From assembly GCF_009770985.1 (NCBI RefSeq), contig NZ_WSRW01000003.1, positions 186,001 through 250,000 on the forward strand: a stretch of 64,000 nucleotides of DNA. Direction: 5' to 3'. Position numbers and translations under genes: made by a program. Origin of the DNA: Mucilaginibacter lacusdianchii (GTDB lineage Bacteria > Bacteroidota > Bacteroidia > Sphingobacteriales > Sphingobacteriaceae). Below, piece after piece: positions 18,422 to 27,471 of this stretch (positions are counted from its first letter, which is position 1; each line of letters starts with the position of its first letter). Under the pieces are notes generated by a model that saw nothing but the letters and a program-made list of their open reading frames with translations, was not told where the DNA came from and did not search any database.

Positions 18422-20080
18422 ATGAAAAAGACTTGTATTCTGCTATCAATGTTTGCTTCCGCCTTGATATCAAAAAATGCTTTGGCACAATATCCCAATA
18501 TACCTGCTGATATTAAGGCGCAAAGTGAGGCAATGATGAAAGAAAACGAGCGTAAATCCGATTCGGCATGGAAAATTGCTTACAAAGTGGTTGATTATGA
18601 TATGAGGCACGGTAAGCCTTTCATTCCATGGGCTGCCCGCCCGAATGATTTGCCACAATCAGACCGTTTGGCCTTCCCCGGTGCCGAGGGTGGCGGTGCA
18701 CATTCTTTTGGCGGTAGCGGCGGTAAGGTTTACGTAGTAACCAGTTTGGCCGACAGCGGCCCCGGTACACTGCGTTGGGCCTGCGAGCAAGGCGGTGCCC
18801 GTATTATTGTTTTTAATGTAGCTGGTGTTATCCGTATAAAAACACCACTTATTATAAGAGCTCCTTACATAACTATCCAAGGTCAGTCTGCACCAGGCAG
18901 TGGTGTTTGTATAGCCGGCGAGTCAGTTTGGATCAATACGCACGACGTGGTAATCCGTTACATGCGTTTCCGCCGAGGTGAGACTAATGTTGGTCGTCGG
19001 GATGATTCGTTGGGCGGTAACCCGGTAGGAAACATTATCATTGATCATTGCTCTACCAGCTGGGGTTTGGATGAAAACATGTCTATCTATCGTCACATGT
19101 TCGATCCGGGCGATGGCAGCAAAGAAGAAAAATTGGGCACGGTTAACGTAACTATTTCAAATTGTATTTACTCAGAATCTTTAGATACTTGGAACCATGC
19201 CTTTGGTAGTACCACCGGTGGCGAAAACAGCTTGCTGATTCGCAATGTGTGGGCTGATAACACTGGCCGTAATCCGTCTGTTGGCTGGAATGGCATTTAT
19301 AACTTTGTCAATAACATTGTATTCAACTGGGTACACCGCTCAATGGACGGTGGCGATTATACAGCTAAGTTTAACATCATAAATAACTATTTTAAACCAG
19401 GTCCGGCTACGCCTAAAGAGGGCTTGATTAGTTACCGTATACTGAAACCGGAGTCGGGCCGGAGCAAGCTTAAAGAACGCGTGTTTGGAATGGCCTATGT
19501 GAATGGCAACATTATGGAAGGCAACGCCAAGGTTACCGCAAATAACTGGGACGGCGGTGTGCAGGTTGAAGGCGCTGGTGGCAAAGAGCAGGAAGCAGGA
19601 GAATACGCGCCTTACATGAAATGGAACAAACCATGGCCAATGCCAACTGCCAAAATCCTGACTGCTGAACAGGCGTTTAAATGGAATATTGCCAATGCCG
19701 GTGCAACTCTTCCGGTGCGTGATGCGGTTGATACCCGTATCCTGAAACAAGTTGCTACTGGTAAAATTGAATACAAAGAAGGTGTTGAGCTGCCTAAAAC
19801 GCAGTTTGAGCATCGCCGCTTACCAATCGATTCTTACAAAGTTGGTATTATCACTGATCCTCAACAGGTAGGTGGTTATCCGAATTATTCGGGTACCCCT
19901 TATAAAGATGCTGATAACGATGGTTTGCCTGATGATTACGAAGTAAAACATGGTCTGAATCCTAAAAATGCAAATGATTCGTCTCAGATGGCCAAAAATG
20001 GTGGCGGTTACAGCAACATTGAAGTTTACCTGAATGAGTTGGCCAAGAAGGGCGAAAAAAGTGTACCGGGAGTTAAATAA
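18422..20080 (+). CDS. Secreted PL1-type pectate lyase
   Basis: The 552-residue protein has a signal peptide ending near ALAQ and a right-handed parallel beta-helix of pectate-lyase type. It begins at RLAFPGAEGGGAHSFGG (about residue 80), with the sequential patterns SGPGTLRWA, IQGQSAPG, RYMRFRRGE and IIDHCSTSWGLDEN. A calcium-loop-like segment DADNDGLPDDYE lies near residues 496-507, as in many Bacteroidota lyases with a thrombospondin-3/EF-hand tail. Such lyases cleave alpha-1,4-galacturonan by beta-elimination. It is the first gene of a tightly packed operon of 16 genes and is preceded by phased repeats. It is the one clear backbone-cleaving enzyme in the window, the rest being mostly exo-acting. 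Confidence 0.9.
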   Translation: MKKTCILLSMFASALISKNALAQYPNIPADIKAQSEAMMKENERKSDSAWKIAYKVVDYDMRHGKPFIPWAARPNDLPQSDRLAFPGAEGGGAHSFGGSGGKVYVVTSLADSGPGTLRWACEQGGARIIVFNVAGVIRIKTPLIIRAPYITIQGQSAPGSGVCIAGESVWINTHDVVIRYMRFRRGETNVGRRDDSLGGNPVGNIIIDHCSTSWGLDENMSIYRHMFDPGDGSKEEKLGTVNVTISNCIYSESLDTWNHAFGSTTGGENSLLIRNVWADNTGRNPSVGWNGIYNFVNNIVFNWVHRSMDGGDYTAKFNIINNYFKPGPATPKEGLISYRILKPESGRSKLKERVFGMAYVNGNIMEGNAKVTANNWDGGVQVEGAGGKEQEAGEYAPYMKWNKPWPMPTAKILTAEQAFKWNIANAGATLPVRDAVDTRILKQVATGKIEYKEGVELPKTQFEHRRLPIDSYKVGIITDPQQVGGYPNYSGTPYKDADNDGLPDDYEVKHGLNPKNANDSSQMAKNGGGYSNIEVYLNELAKKGEKSVPGVK

Positions 20081-20091
20081 GGCTACTTATA

Positions 20092-23000
20092 GTGACGTTA
20101 CGAAATTTATATCATAAAAAGTCTTTTCAGATTGGGATCGGCTTCATTGTAGGGTGTATGCTTATGCATGCACCCGCAATAGGCCAAAACAAAAAAAATA
20201 CACCAAAGCCGCAGCCGCCTATATCAACTGATAAAAGCGGCAAGCTTGTTTATGCAATAGACAGTAGGGGCGATCGTGTACCCGATTTTTCATATTGCGG
20301 CTATATGGCATCCGAGCAGCCTATCCCAAATGTAGCTGTCAAGGTAGTGGTTCCTGTAAAAGCGGGCGACGCCACCTGGCGTATACAGGCGGCCATCAAC
20401 TATGTAGCTGGCTTACCAGCTGATAAAAACGGTTTCCGGGGAACCGTACTGCTCGAAAAAGGAACCTATGAAGTTCAGGGTAGTCTCAAGCTTAATAAAT
20501 CTGGCGTAGTTTTACGCGGCAGTGGTATGGGTACTGATGGTACTTTACTTGTTGCTGCCGGTAAAGACCGCGAAACATTCATTCGTGTGGAAGGTGTGAA
20601 TGATAAGCAGGTTGGCGAATTAGTTAAAGTGACTAATGCTTATGTACCTGTTAATGCCAATACAATAAGTGTATCAGGCAGCAAGTTTAAGGCAGGAGAT
20701 AATATAACCATTCATCGTCCAAGCACCCAAGCCTGGATTAATACGCTAGGTACCGAACACTTCGGCGGCGGTATAACTACACTGGGCTGGAAACCCGGCG
20801 AACGCGATATCTACTGGGACCGTAAAGTGGTTGCGGTTAATGGCTCCGCTATTACCTTGGATGCACCTTTAACTACCGCTTTGGATACTGCTTACGGTGG
20901 CGGAACAATTAATACCTACCAATGGGCTGGTCGCATCGCGCAAATTGGCATAGAAAACTTGCGTTTGCAATCAGCCTACGATACACAAAATCCAAAAGAT
21001 GAAGCACACCGTTGGATGGCCATTACTATTTCCAACGCCAGCGATATCTGGGTTAGACAAGTAAGTTTTGAGCACTTTGCAGGTTCGGCTGTATTTGTTT
21101 TGGAAACAGCCAAACGTGTTACCGTAGAGGATTGCAAGTCCTTAGCACCGGTTTCTGAGATTGGCGGTCAGCGCCGTAATACCTTTTGGACTATGGGGCA
21201 GCAAACGTTGTTTCAGCGTTTGTACGCCGAAAATGGGTTCCATGATTTTGCAGTAGGTTATATGGCCCCTGGTCCGAATGCGTTTGTACAATGCCAATCT
21301 TGGCAGCCCTATAGCTTTAGCGGCGGTATTGACAGCTGGGCATCAGGTGTGTTGTTTGACGTGGTGTACGTAGATGGACAGGCCTTGAGCTACATGAACC
21401 GCGGGCAGGATGGACAAGGTGCTGGTTGGAACGCCGCCAACAGTGCTTTTTGGAATTGTTCTGCGGCTCGGGTTGATTGTTATCAGCCACCCACCGCACA
21501 AAACTGGGCTTTTGGTACATGGGCACAATTTGCCGGCAACGGTTACTGGGGCGAATCCAATAATAGTATAAATCCGCGCAGCCTTTACTATGCGCAGTTA
21601 GCTGAACGCCTAAATAAAGATGTTAAACAGCAGGCTGCAATACTACCTGTAGAAACCGAGGCATCAAGTAGTCCTACTGTTGCGCAAGCTGCGGCATTAA
21701 CCGCTAACTCTGTTAAACCTGCTGTTACCATTTTGGATTGGGTTGATCAGTCATCTACCCGTAATCCTATTCCGGGAAACGCATCCGGCGTTAAAAGTAT
21801 TTATCAAATCAAATATCCACAGCTGGTTCAGCCGGTTCAGGCTGCCACCATGCACTTAAGTAATGGCTGGTTAGTGAGGGGTAACACCGTTTTAACCGGC
21901 ATGCGCCACGAGGTGCCTTGGTGGAACGGATCGATTGATCCTGTTTATTTGCAAAAAACGGCTAAACCACATATTACTCGCTGGGTGCCTGGACGTACTG
22001 GTACAGGGCTAACCGACGACATTACTGAAGTGAGCAACTGGATGCAGAGTAAGCACATTGTGGCTTTAGAGCATAATTATGCTTTGTGGTATGAGCGTCG
22101 CCGCGACGACCACGAGCGCATACGCCGTTTAGATGGCGATGTGTGGCCACCGTTTTACGAATTGCCTTTTGCCCGCAGCGGGCAGGGCAGCGCCTGGGAT
22201 GGTTTAAGCAAATATGATCTTACCAAGTACAACTACTGGTACTGGAACCGCCTGAAACAGTTTGCCGACCTGGCCGACCAAAAAGGCTTGGTGCTTATCC
22301 ACCAAAACTACTTTCAGCATAATATCATTGAAGCTGGTGCACACTATGCCGATTTTCCATGGCGTCCGGCCAATAACATTAATAATACAGGTTTCCCTGA
22401 GCCGCCGCCTTATGCCGGTGATAAGCGGATTTTTATGGCCGAGCAGTTTTATGACGTGAACCATCCGGTTCGCCGCAAATTGCACGAAGCCTATATTCGC
22501 CAGTGTTTGGATAACTTTAAAAATAATAACGGAGTTATCCAGTTTATTGGTGCGGAGTTTACCGGACCACTGCATTTCGTACAATTCTGGGTAGAAACTA
22601 TTCAGCAGTGGGAAAAAGAAAAAGGTGAAAAAGAAACCATCGGCTTAAGTACTACCAAAGATGTGCAAGACGCTATATTGGCCGACCCTGCCCTATCATC
22701 AGCTATTGATGTGATTGACATTCGTTACTGGCACTATCAGGCTGATGGCAAAGCTTATGCACCGGCAGGATGCCAAAATTTGGCGCCACGCCAGCAAGCA
22801 CGCCAGTTTAAACCTAAAGCCACATCGTTTGAGCAAGTTTACCGTGCCGTGTCCGAGTATCGCACCAAGTATCCCGATAAAGCAGTAATTTATTCTGGCG
22901 ATGGATATGATCGATATGGCTGGGCTGCGTTCATGGCAGGTGGTTCGCTACCTAATTTACCGGCAGGGGTTGATACACAGTTTCTGGCTGCTTCAAGTGA

Positions 23001-23253
23001 TATGAAATCAACGGCTGGTACTACAGAAGGGGAGTGGGTATTGGGTAATCCAACCAAAGGCTTTATCGTCTATACGAACACTACTAATTCTTTAAAACTG
23101 AACTTGGATGCCGATGCCCGTTATACAGCACGCTGGATAGATCCCGAAACCGGAAAATTTTTGAAAGGAACCATACAAATAAAAGGCAGCAATGCTGCCA
23201 ACCTCACCAGCCCTAAAAGCGGTGCAGTAGTATTGTGGTTAAAACGTATTTAA
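20092..23253 (+). CDS. Secreted two-part protein: beta-helix plus C-terminal glycosidase-like domain (DUF6298-type)
   Basis: This 1053-residue protein starts at GTG and has a signal peptide (FIVGCMLMHAPAIGQ). Residues about 75-480 look like a pectate-lyase-3-type parallel beta-helix (RIQAAINYVAGLP, GTVLLEKGTYEV, VVLRGSGMGTDG). Residues about 650-1050 look like a different fold: long Trp/Tyr-rich helices and strands with QFIGAEFTGPLHF (Glu near 822), VIYSGDGYDRYGW and WAAFMAGGSLP, resembling the TIM-barrel/DUF4038 style of the next gene. I think the C-terminal half corresponds to DUF6298, but that is from memory. Activity is unknown; the combination suggests that a backbone-binding or cleaving helix is tied to an exo-glycosidase. 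The next gene begins 1 bp later. Confidence 0.7.
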   Translation: MTLRNLYHKKSFQIGIGFIVGCMLMHAPAIGQNKKNTPKPQPPISTDKSGKLVYAIDSRGDRVPDFSYCGYMASEQPIPNVAVKVVVPVKAGDATWRIQAAINYVAGLPADKNGFRGTVLLEKGTYEVQGSLKLNKSGVVLRGSGMGTDGTLLVAAGKDRETFIRVEGVNDKQVGELVKVTNAYVPVNANTISVSGSKFKAGDNITIHRPSTQAWINTLGTEHFGGGITTLGWKPGERDIYWDRKVVAVNGSAITLDAPLTTALDTAYGGGTINTYQWAGRIAQIGIENLRLQSAYDTQNPKDEAHRWMAITISNASDIWVRQVSFEHFAGSAVFVLETAKRVTVEDCKSLAPVSEIGGQRRNTFWTMGQQTLFQRLYAENGFHDFAVGYMAPGPNAFVQCQSWQPYSFSGGIDSWASGVLFDVVYVDGQALSYMNRGQDGQGAGWNAANSAFWNCSAARVDCYQPPTAQNWAFGTWAQFAGNGYWGESNNSINPRSLYYAQLAERLNKDVKQQAAILPVETEASSSPTVAQAAALTANSVKPAVTILDWVDQSSTRNPIPGNASGVKSIYQIKYPQLVQPVQAATMHLSNGWLVRGNTVLTGMRHEVPWWNGSIDPVYLQKTAKPHITRWVPGRTGTGLTDDITEVSNWMQSKHIVALEHNYALWYERRRDDHERIRRLDGDVWPPFYELPFARSGQGSAWDGLSKYDLTKYNYWYWNRLKQFADLADQKGLVLIHQNYFQHNIIEAGAHYADFPWRPANNINNTGFPEPPPYAGDKRIFMAEQFYDVNHPVRRKLHEAYIRQCLDNFKNNNGVIQFIGAEFTGPLHFVQFWVETIQQWEKEKGEKETIGLSTTKDVQDAILADPALSSAIDVIDIRYWHYQADGKAYAPAGCQNLAPRQQARQFKPKATSFEQVYRAVSEYRTKYPDKAVIYSGDGYDRYGWAAFMAGGSLPNLPAGVDTQFLAASSDMKSTAGTTEGEWVLGNPTKGFIVYTNTTNSLKLNLDADARYTARWIDPETGKFLKGTIQIKGSNAANLTSPKSGAVVLWLKRI

Positions 23254-23254
23254 T

Positions 23255-24655
23255 ATGCTAAAAAAGTTTCTTTATATACTAATTGCTGCGGCAATAACGA
23301 CTTATGCATTCTCTTGGAACAACGCGCAAGAGTTGGAAAAGCTGAGTGTGTCTGCCAACCATCGCTATTTTGTATCGGGTAATCAAAAACCTTTTTTTTG
23401 GTTGGGTGATACCGGCTGGCTGCTGTTCTCCAAACTCAATCGCGAGGATGCCGAAAAGTACCTGGAAACCCGCCGCCAGCAAGGTTTCAATGTAATACAG
23501 GTTATGGTGGTGCATGATATTAAAGAAACCAACGCCTATGGCGATTCGGCATTAACCAATTTAGATATTTCTCGTCCAAAAACAACTGAGGGTAGCGATG
23601 CAGCAAATGCCGAACAGTATGATTATTGGGATCATATAGATTGGATGATAGATCGTGCGGCAGCCAAAGGGTTGTACTTGGCTATGGTACCGGTTTGGGG
23701 ATCGGTGGTAAAATCAAAGGCAGGCATTACTTCTGAAAAGGCAAAGGTATATGCCAGCTTTTTGGCCAATCGCTACAAAAACAAATCAAACGTCATCTGG
23801 CTAAATGGCGGCGATATTGCCGGCACTGACTCAACCCGAGTATGGAACACTATAGGCAATGTATTGCATACCGAAGATGGTAATCACCTGGTTACTTATC
23901 ATCCCCGTGGCCGCACTACTTCGTCTATCTGGTTTCATAATGAGGAATGGCTGGATTTCAACTGTTTCCAATCGGGCCACCGTACCTATGCGCAGGATAC
24001 ATCCAAAAAAGACTTAAAGTATGGTGAAGACAACTGGCGCTACGTAAAAGTTGATTATAACAAACAGCCGGTTAAACCTACGCTGGACGCTGAACCATCA
24101 TATGAAAGAATCCCACATGGACTGCACGACGTTACACAACCCCGTTGGACAGCCGCCGATGTGCGCCGGTACGCTTACTGGTCAATTTTTGCGGGCGCTT
24201 GCGGCTATACTTATGGCAACAACGACGTAATGCAAATGCATAAGCCCACGGATAAAAAAAGCGCTTATGGCTCTAAAGAATATTGGTATCAGTCTATTAA
24301 TGATCCGGGTGCACTGCAAATGCAATATGTGAAAAAGCTGATGCTATCACGCCCTTACTTTGAGCGGGTGCCCGATCAGTCGCTTATTGCTGCCGGCAAG
24401 CAGGGCAAACGTTACAACTACCTGATGGCTACCCGTGGCGAAAAGTATGCTTTTGTGTATACCTATACCGGGCGCAACATCAACGTAAACGCCGCAAAAT
24501 TGCCGGGCAAAAGACTAAAAGTAAGCTGGTTTAACCCGCGCACAGGTGCTGTTACCAATGCAGGTGTACAAACCAAAGCCGGTGTAATGAACTTTAATCC
24601 GCCCGGCGAAGTAGCCAATGGTAACGACTGGGTGTTGATTTTAGATGAAGCGTAA
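23255..24655 (+). CDS. Secreted GH140-like (DUF4038) glycosidase, possible apiosidase
   Basis: The 466-residue protein has a short signal region and then RYFVSGNQKPFFWLGDTGWL, the hallmark start of the DUF4038/GH140 TIM barrel. The conserved pair lies at D187 (NGGDIAG) and E280 (DAEPSYE), matching the acid/base and nucleophile region of the family. A C-terminal beta-sandwich (LPGKRLKVSWFNPRTG) follows. The characterised GH140 enzyme releases apiose side chains from rhamnogalacturonan II. Homologues also occur outside RG-II loci, so apiosidase activity is a suggestion only. The gene is tightly packed between the beta-helix chimera and a GH43. Confidence 0.82.
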   Translation: MLKKFLYILIAAAITTYAFSWNNAQELEKLSVSANHRYFVSGNQKPFFWLGDTGWLLFSKLNREDAEKYLETRRQQGFNVIQVMVVHDIKETNAYGDSALTNLDISRPKTTEGSDAANAEQYDYWDHIDWMIDRAAAKGLYLAMVPVWGSVVKSKAGITSEKAKVYASFLANRYKNKSNVIWLNGGDIAGTDSTRVWNTIGNVLHTEDGNHLVTYHPRGRTTSSIWFHNEEWLDFNCFQSGHRTYAQDTSKKDLKYGEDNWRYVKVDYNKQPVKPTLDAEPSYERIPHGLHDVTQPRWTAADVRRYAYWSIFAGACGYTYGNNDVMQMHKPTDKKSAYGSKEYWYQSINDPGALQMQYVKKLMLSRPYFERVPDQSLIAAGKQGKRYNYLMATRGEKYAFVYTYTGRNINVNAAKLPGKRLKVSWFNPRTGAVTNAGVQTKAGVMNFNPPGEVANGNDWVLILDEA

Positions 24656-24670
24656 TTGAGGTATTTGAAG

Positions 24671-25600
24671 ATGAAAGGAAACAAGATTTACATATGGCTG
24701 CTCTTGGCGTTAACGCTCGCTTCGTGCGCATCAAAAAAGGATGTCTATATGTTTACGTCCTTTCATGAGCCTGCTTCAGAAGGTTTGCGTATGTTGTACA
24801 GCGATGATGCTTATCATTGGACTGATCTAAATCACGTTTTCCTGAAACCGGAAGCCGGCGAGGCAAAAATTATGCGCGATCCGTCTTTGGCGCAAGGCCC
24901 GGATGGTACCTTTCATTTGGTGTGGACAACCAACTGGAAAAATGATAACGGGTTTGGTTATGCCAGTTCCAAAGATTTAATTCATTGGTCGGCCCAGCGG
25001 CATATTCCTATTATGGCCAGCGAGCCAAACACTGTGAATGTATGGGCGCCAGAGTTGTTTTATGATGATGAGCAAAAGCAATTCATTATTGTTTGGGCAT
25101 CAACCATTCCATTCCGTTTCCCGAAAGGGCAGGAGGACGAGAACAACAACCATCGCCTTTATTACACCACCACTAAAGACTTTGTGACCTTTACTCTGGC
25201 GAAACTGTTTTTAGATCCTGGGTTCAGCGTGATAGATGCACAGATAGTAAGAGTAGCTAAGGGAAACTACGTGCTGGTAATGAAAGACAACACCCGGCCG
25301 AACCGGAATATACTGGTGGCTTCGGCCAGCAGCCCGCTAGGCCCGTATAGTAATTATAGCAAACGTTTTACAGAGTTGTACTCAGAAGGCCCTAATGCAA
25401 CTAAGGCTGGTGATAAGTGGCTGATTTACTACGATTCTTACCGGTTAAAAAGATACGGTGCCATGGCCACGTTTGATTTTAAAACTTTTACCGATGTATC
25501 GGGGCAGGTAAGCGTACCTGAAGGACATAAGCACGGAACGATATTCAAAGTGTCCAGAAAAACATTAAACAACATTAAAAAAGAAGCCGGTCATCTATAA
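24671..25600 (+). CDS. GH43-family lipoprotein glycosidase (arabinosidase-like)
   Basis: I chose the ATG at 24671 over the TTG at 24656 because it gives a clean lipoprotein signal (MKGNKIYIWLLLALTLASC, Cys at 19). The mature part is a five-bladed propeller with GH43 hallmarks: catalytic-base Asp in MRDPS (near residue 69), a further Asp in VIDAQI (pKa modulator position) and general-acid Glu in SEGPN (near 239). These enzymes usually remove alpha-L-arabinofuranose or beta-D-xylose/galactose. At 309 residues it is a single-domain form with no extra carbohydrate-binding module. Lipidation suggests attachment to a membrane, so it probably works beside SusD or in the periplasm. Confidence 0.87.
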   Translation: MKGNKIYIWLLLALTLASCASKKDVYMFTSFHEPASEGLRMLYSDDAYHWTDLNHVFLKPEAGEAKIMRDPSLAQGPDGTFHLVWTTNWKNDNGFGYASSKDLIHWSAQRHIPIMASEPNTVNVWAPELFYDDEQKQFIIVWASTIPFRFPKGQEDENNNHRLYYTTTKDFVTFTLAKLFLDPGFSVIDAQIVRVAKGNYVLVMKDNTRPNRNILVASASSPLGPYSNYSKRFTELYSEGPNATKAGDKWLIYYDSYRLKRYGAMATFDFKTFTDVSGQVSVPEGHKHGTIFKVSRKTLNNIKKEAGHL

Positions 25601-25622
25601 AGGCTGATTTATAAATATTAGC

Positions 25623-27467
25623 ATGCTGAACTTTAAAAACATATTGCTATTACTTACCACCGGTTTAGGCTGCCATGCAGCCTTTGCACAAGATACCGTA
25701 CGTTATGTTGGCAATACAGTAGTAAATGTAGATTATCATGATGGTCGCCTTACACCTGTAGTAGGCGTTCATAGCAAGCAAATATTCAGGGCCAATCGCG
25801 AGCACCCCGAGCAGGCTGAAGGGTTTGGTTTTACCTATAACCATGCGCCCATGCTGGCCTATTGGAACAACACGTTTTATGTAGAGTATCTGAGCGATAA
25901 AGTAGGGGAAAGCGTTCCGCCAGGTCAAACATTGGTGATGACCTCAAAAGACGGTGAAAGCTGGACCAAACCCGAAGTGGTTTTCCCGCAATACAAAATA
26001 CCTGATGGTACCACCAAAGAGGGCCACCCCGGCGTTGCCAAAGATTTATACTCGGTAATGCACCAGCGCATGGGCTTTTACCGGTCAAAATCAAACCGTT
26101 TGCTGGTGCTGGGCTTTTACGGAATTTGTTTAGATGCACATGACGATCCGAATGACGGATTAGGCATTGGCCGTGTAGTGCGCGAAGCACTGCCTAACGG
26201 CAAATACGGCCCCATCTATTTTATCCATTACAATCCTAAATGGAACGAAAGTAATACAGCTTATCCATTTTATAAAAAAAGCAAAAATAAAGCTTTTGTA
26301 CAGGCTTGCGATGAATTGATGGCTAACCCGCTGATGATGATGCAATGGGTGGAGGAAACCGACCGCAAAGATCCATTAATTCCTCTGCATAAAGATTACA
26401 AAGCATTCAATTTTTACCACCTGCCCGATGGCCGTGTAGTAGGCTTATGGAAAAACGCCTTAACATCCATCAGTACCGATAACGGTAAAACCTGGCCAAC
26501 CAATGCATCCCGAGCCCCGCGTTTTGTAAACGCCAACGCTAAAATTTGGGGGCAGCGTACCAGTGACGGGCGCTATGCTACGGTTTATAACCCGTCAGAA
26601 TTTAGATGGCCGCTGGCCTTATCTGTAAGTCAGGATGGCTTGAATTACACAAACCTTTTACTGGTAAACGGCGAGATATCTACTATGCGTTATGGCGGTA
26701 ATTATAAATCATACGGTCCGCAATATGTGCGGGGTATCATTGAAGGCAACGGCACGCCGACGGATGGTAAGCTATGGGTAACATACAGCATGAACAAAGA
26801 AGATATTTGGGTATCATCCATACCTGTGCCGGTTGCCGATGCTGTAACCGAGCATGCTGACGAAGATTTTGCCAAACTACCCGCCGGTAAAGAACTGGAC
26901 AAATGGAACACTTATAGTTTGCAATGGGCACCGGTAGGCATCGACAAAGCGCCTGATGGTACCAAAGCTTTGGCTTTAAAAGATTGGGACAGGTTTGACT
27001 ATGCTAAAGCTGAAAGAGTTTTCCCCGAATCAAAAAAAATAGCCGTTGAGTTTACCATAACACCGGCTCAAAATAATAACGGGCAGCTGGATATTGAATT
27101 CCAGGACGCTAAAGGTCAGCCCTGCATCCGCTTAACGTTCGATTCAGCCGGTGTGTTCAGAACTAAGGCAGGTTATCGCAACAAAACTTTAACCAAATAT
27201 GAGGCCGGTAAAACTTACACTGTTAAAATGACACTGAATGCCGATTCGCGTTTTTACACCGTCAATATCAATGGTAAAAATTTATCACCTTCGTTGTTTT
27301 TTGCCCCGGTAACCAGCATTAAAAAAGTAATGTTCCGTACCGGCGATGTAAAGCGTTTCCCGGATGCTGATACGCCAACCGATCAGGATTTTGACTTAAA
27401 GAATGCCGGTGAGCCGGTTAAGGCTGCTGCGTTCTATATCCACTCATTTAAAACCGCTAAGTTTTAA
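25623..27467 (+). CDS. Secreted sialidase-fold beta-propeller with C-terminal jelly-roll domain
   Basis: The 614-residue protein has a signal peptide ending near AFAQ. Residues about 30-405 contain Asp-box-like patterns of the sialidase fold (SKDGESWT near 107, STDNGKTW near 290, SQDGLNYT near 337), plus His/Asp-rich segments such as YNHAPMLAYWNN and EGHPGVAKDL. Residues about 415-614 form a separate beta-sandwich resembling LamG/concanavalin-type domains (WNTYSLQWAPVG to the end). It is not a recognisable neuraminidase and I cannot name its family. Propellers of this kind in pectin and gum loci include rhamnosidases, rhamnose-glucuronate lyases and keto-deoxy-sugar hydrolases, all of which are open options here. 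Confidence 0.6.
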   Translation: MLNFKNILLLLTTGLGCHAAFAQDTVRYVGNTVVNVDYHDGRLTPVVGVHSKQIFRANREHPEQAEGFGFTYNHAPMLAYWNNTFYVEYLSDKVGESVPPGQTLVMTSKDGESWTKPEVVFPQYKIPDGTTKEGHPGVAKDLYSVMHQRMGFYRSKSNRLLVLGFYGICLDAHDDPNDGLGIGRVVREALPNGKYGPIYFIHYNPKWNESNTAYPFYKKSKNKAFVQACDELMANPLMMMQWVEETDRKDPLIPLHKDYKAFNFYHLPDGRVVGLWKNALTSISTDNGKTWPTNASRAPRFVNANAKIWGQRTSDGRYATVYNPSEFRWPLALSVSQDGLNYTNLLLVNGEISTMRYGGNYKSYGPQYVRGIIEGNGTPTDGKLWVTYSMNKEDIWVSSIPVPVADAVTEHADEDFAKLPAGKELDKWNTYSLQWAPVGIDKAPDGTKALALKDWDRFDYAKAERVFPESKKIAVEFTITPAQNNNGQLDIEFQDAKGQPCIRLTFDSAGVFRTKAGYRNKTLTKYEAGKTYTVKMTLNADSRFYTVNINGKNLSPSLFFAPVTSIKKVMFRTGDVKRFPDADTPTDQDFDLKNAGEPVKAAAFYIHSFKTAKF

Positions 27468-27471
27468 TACC

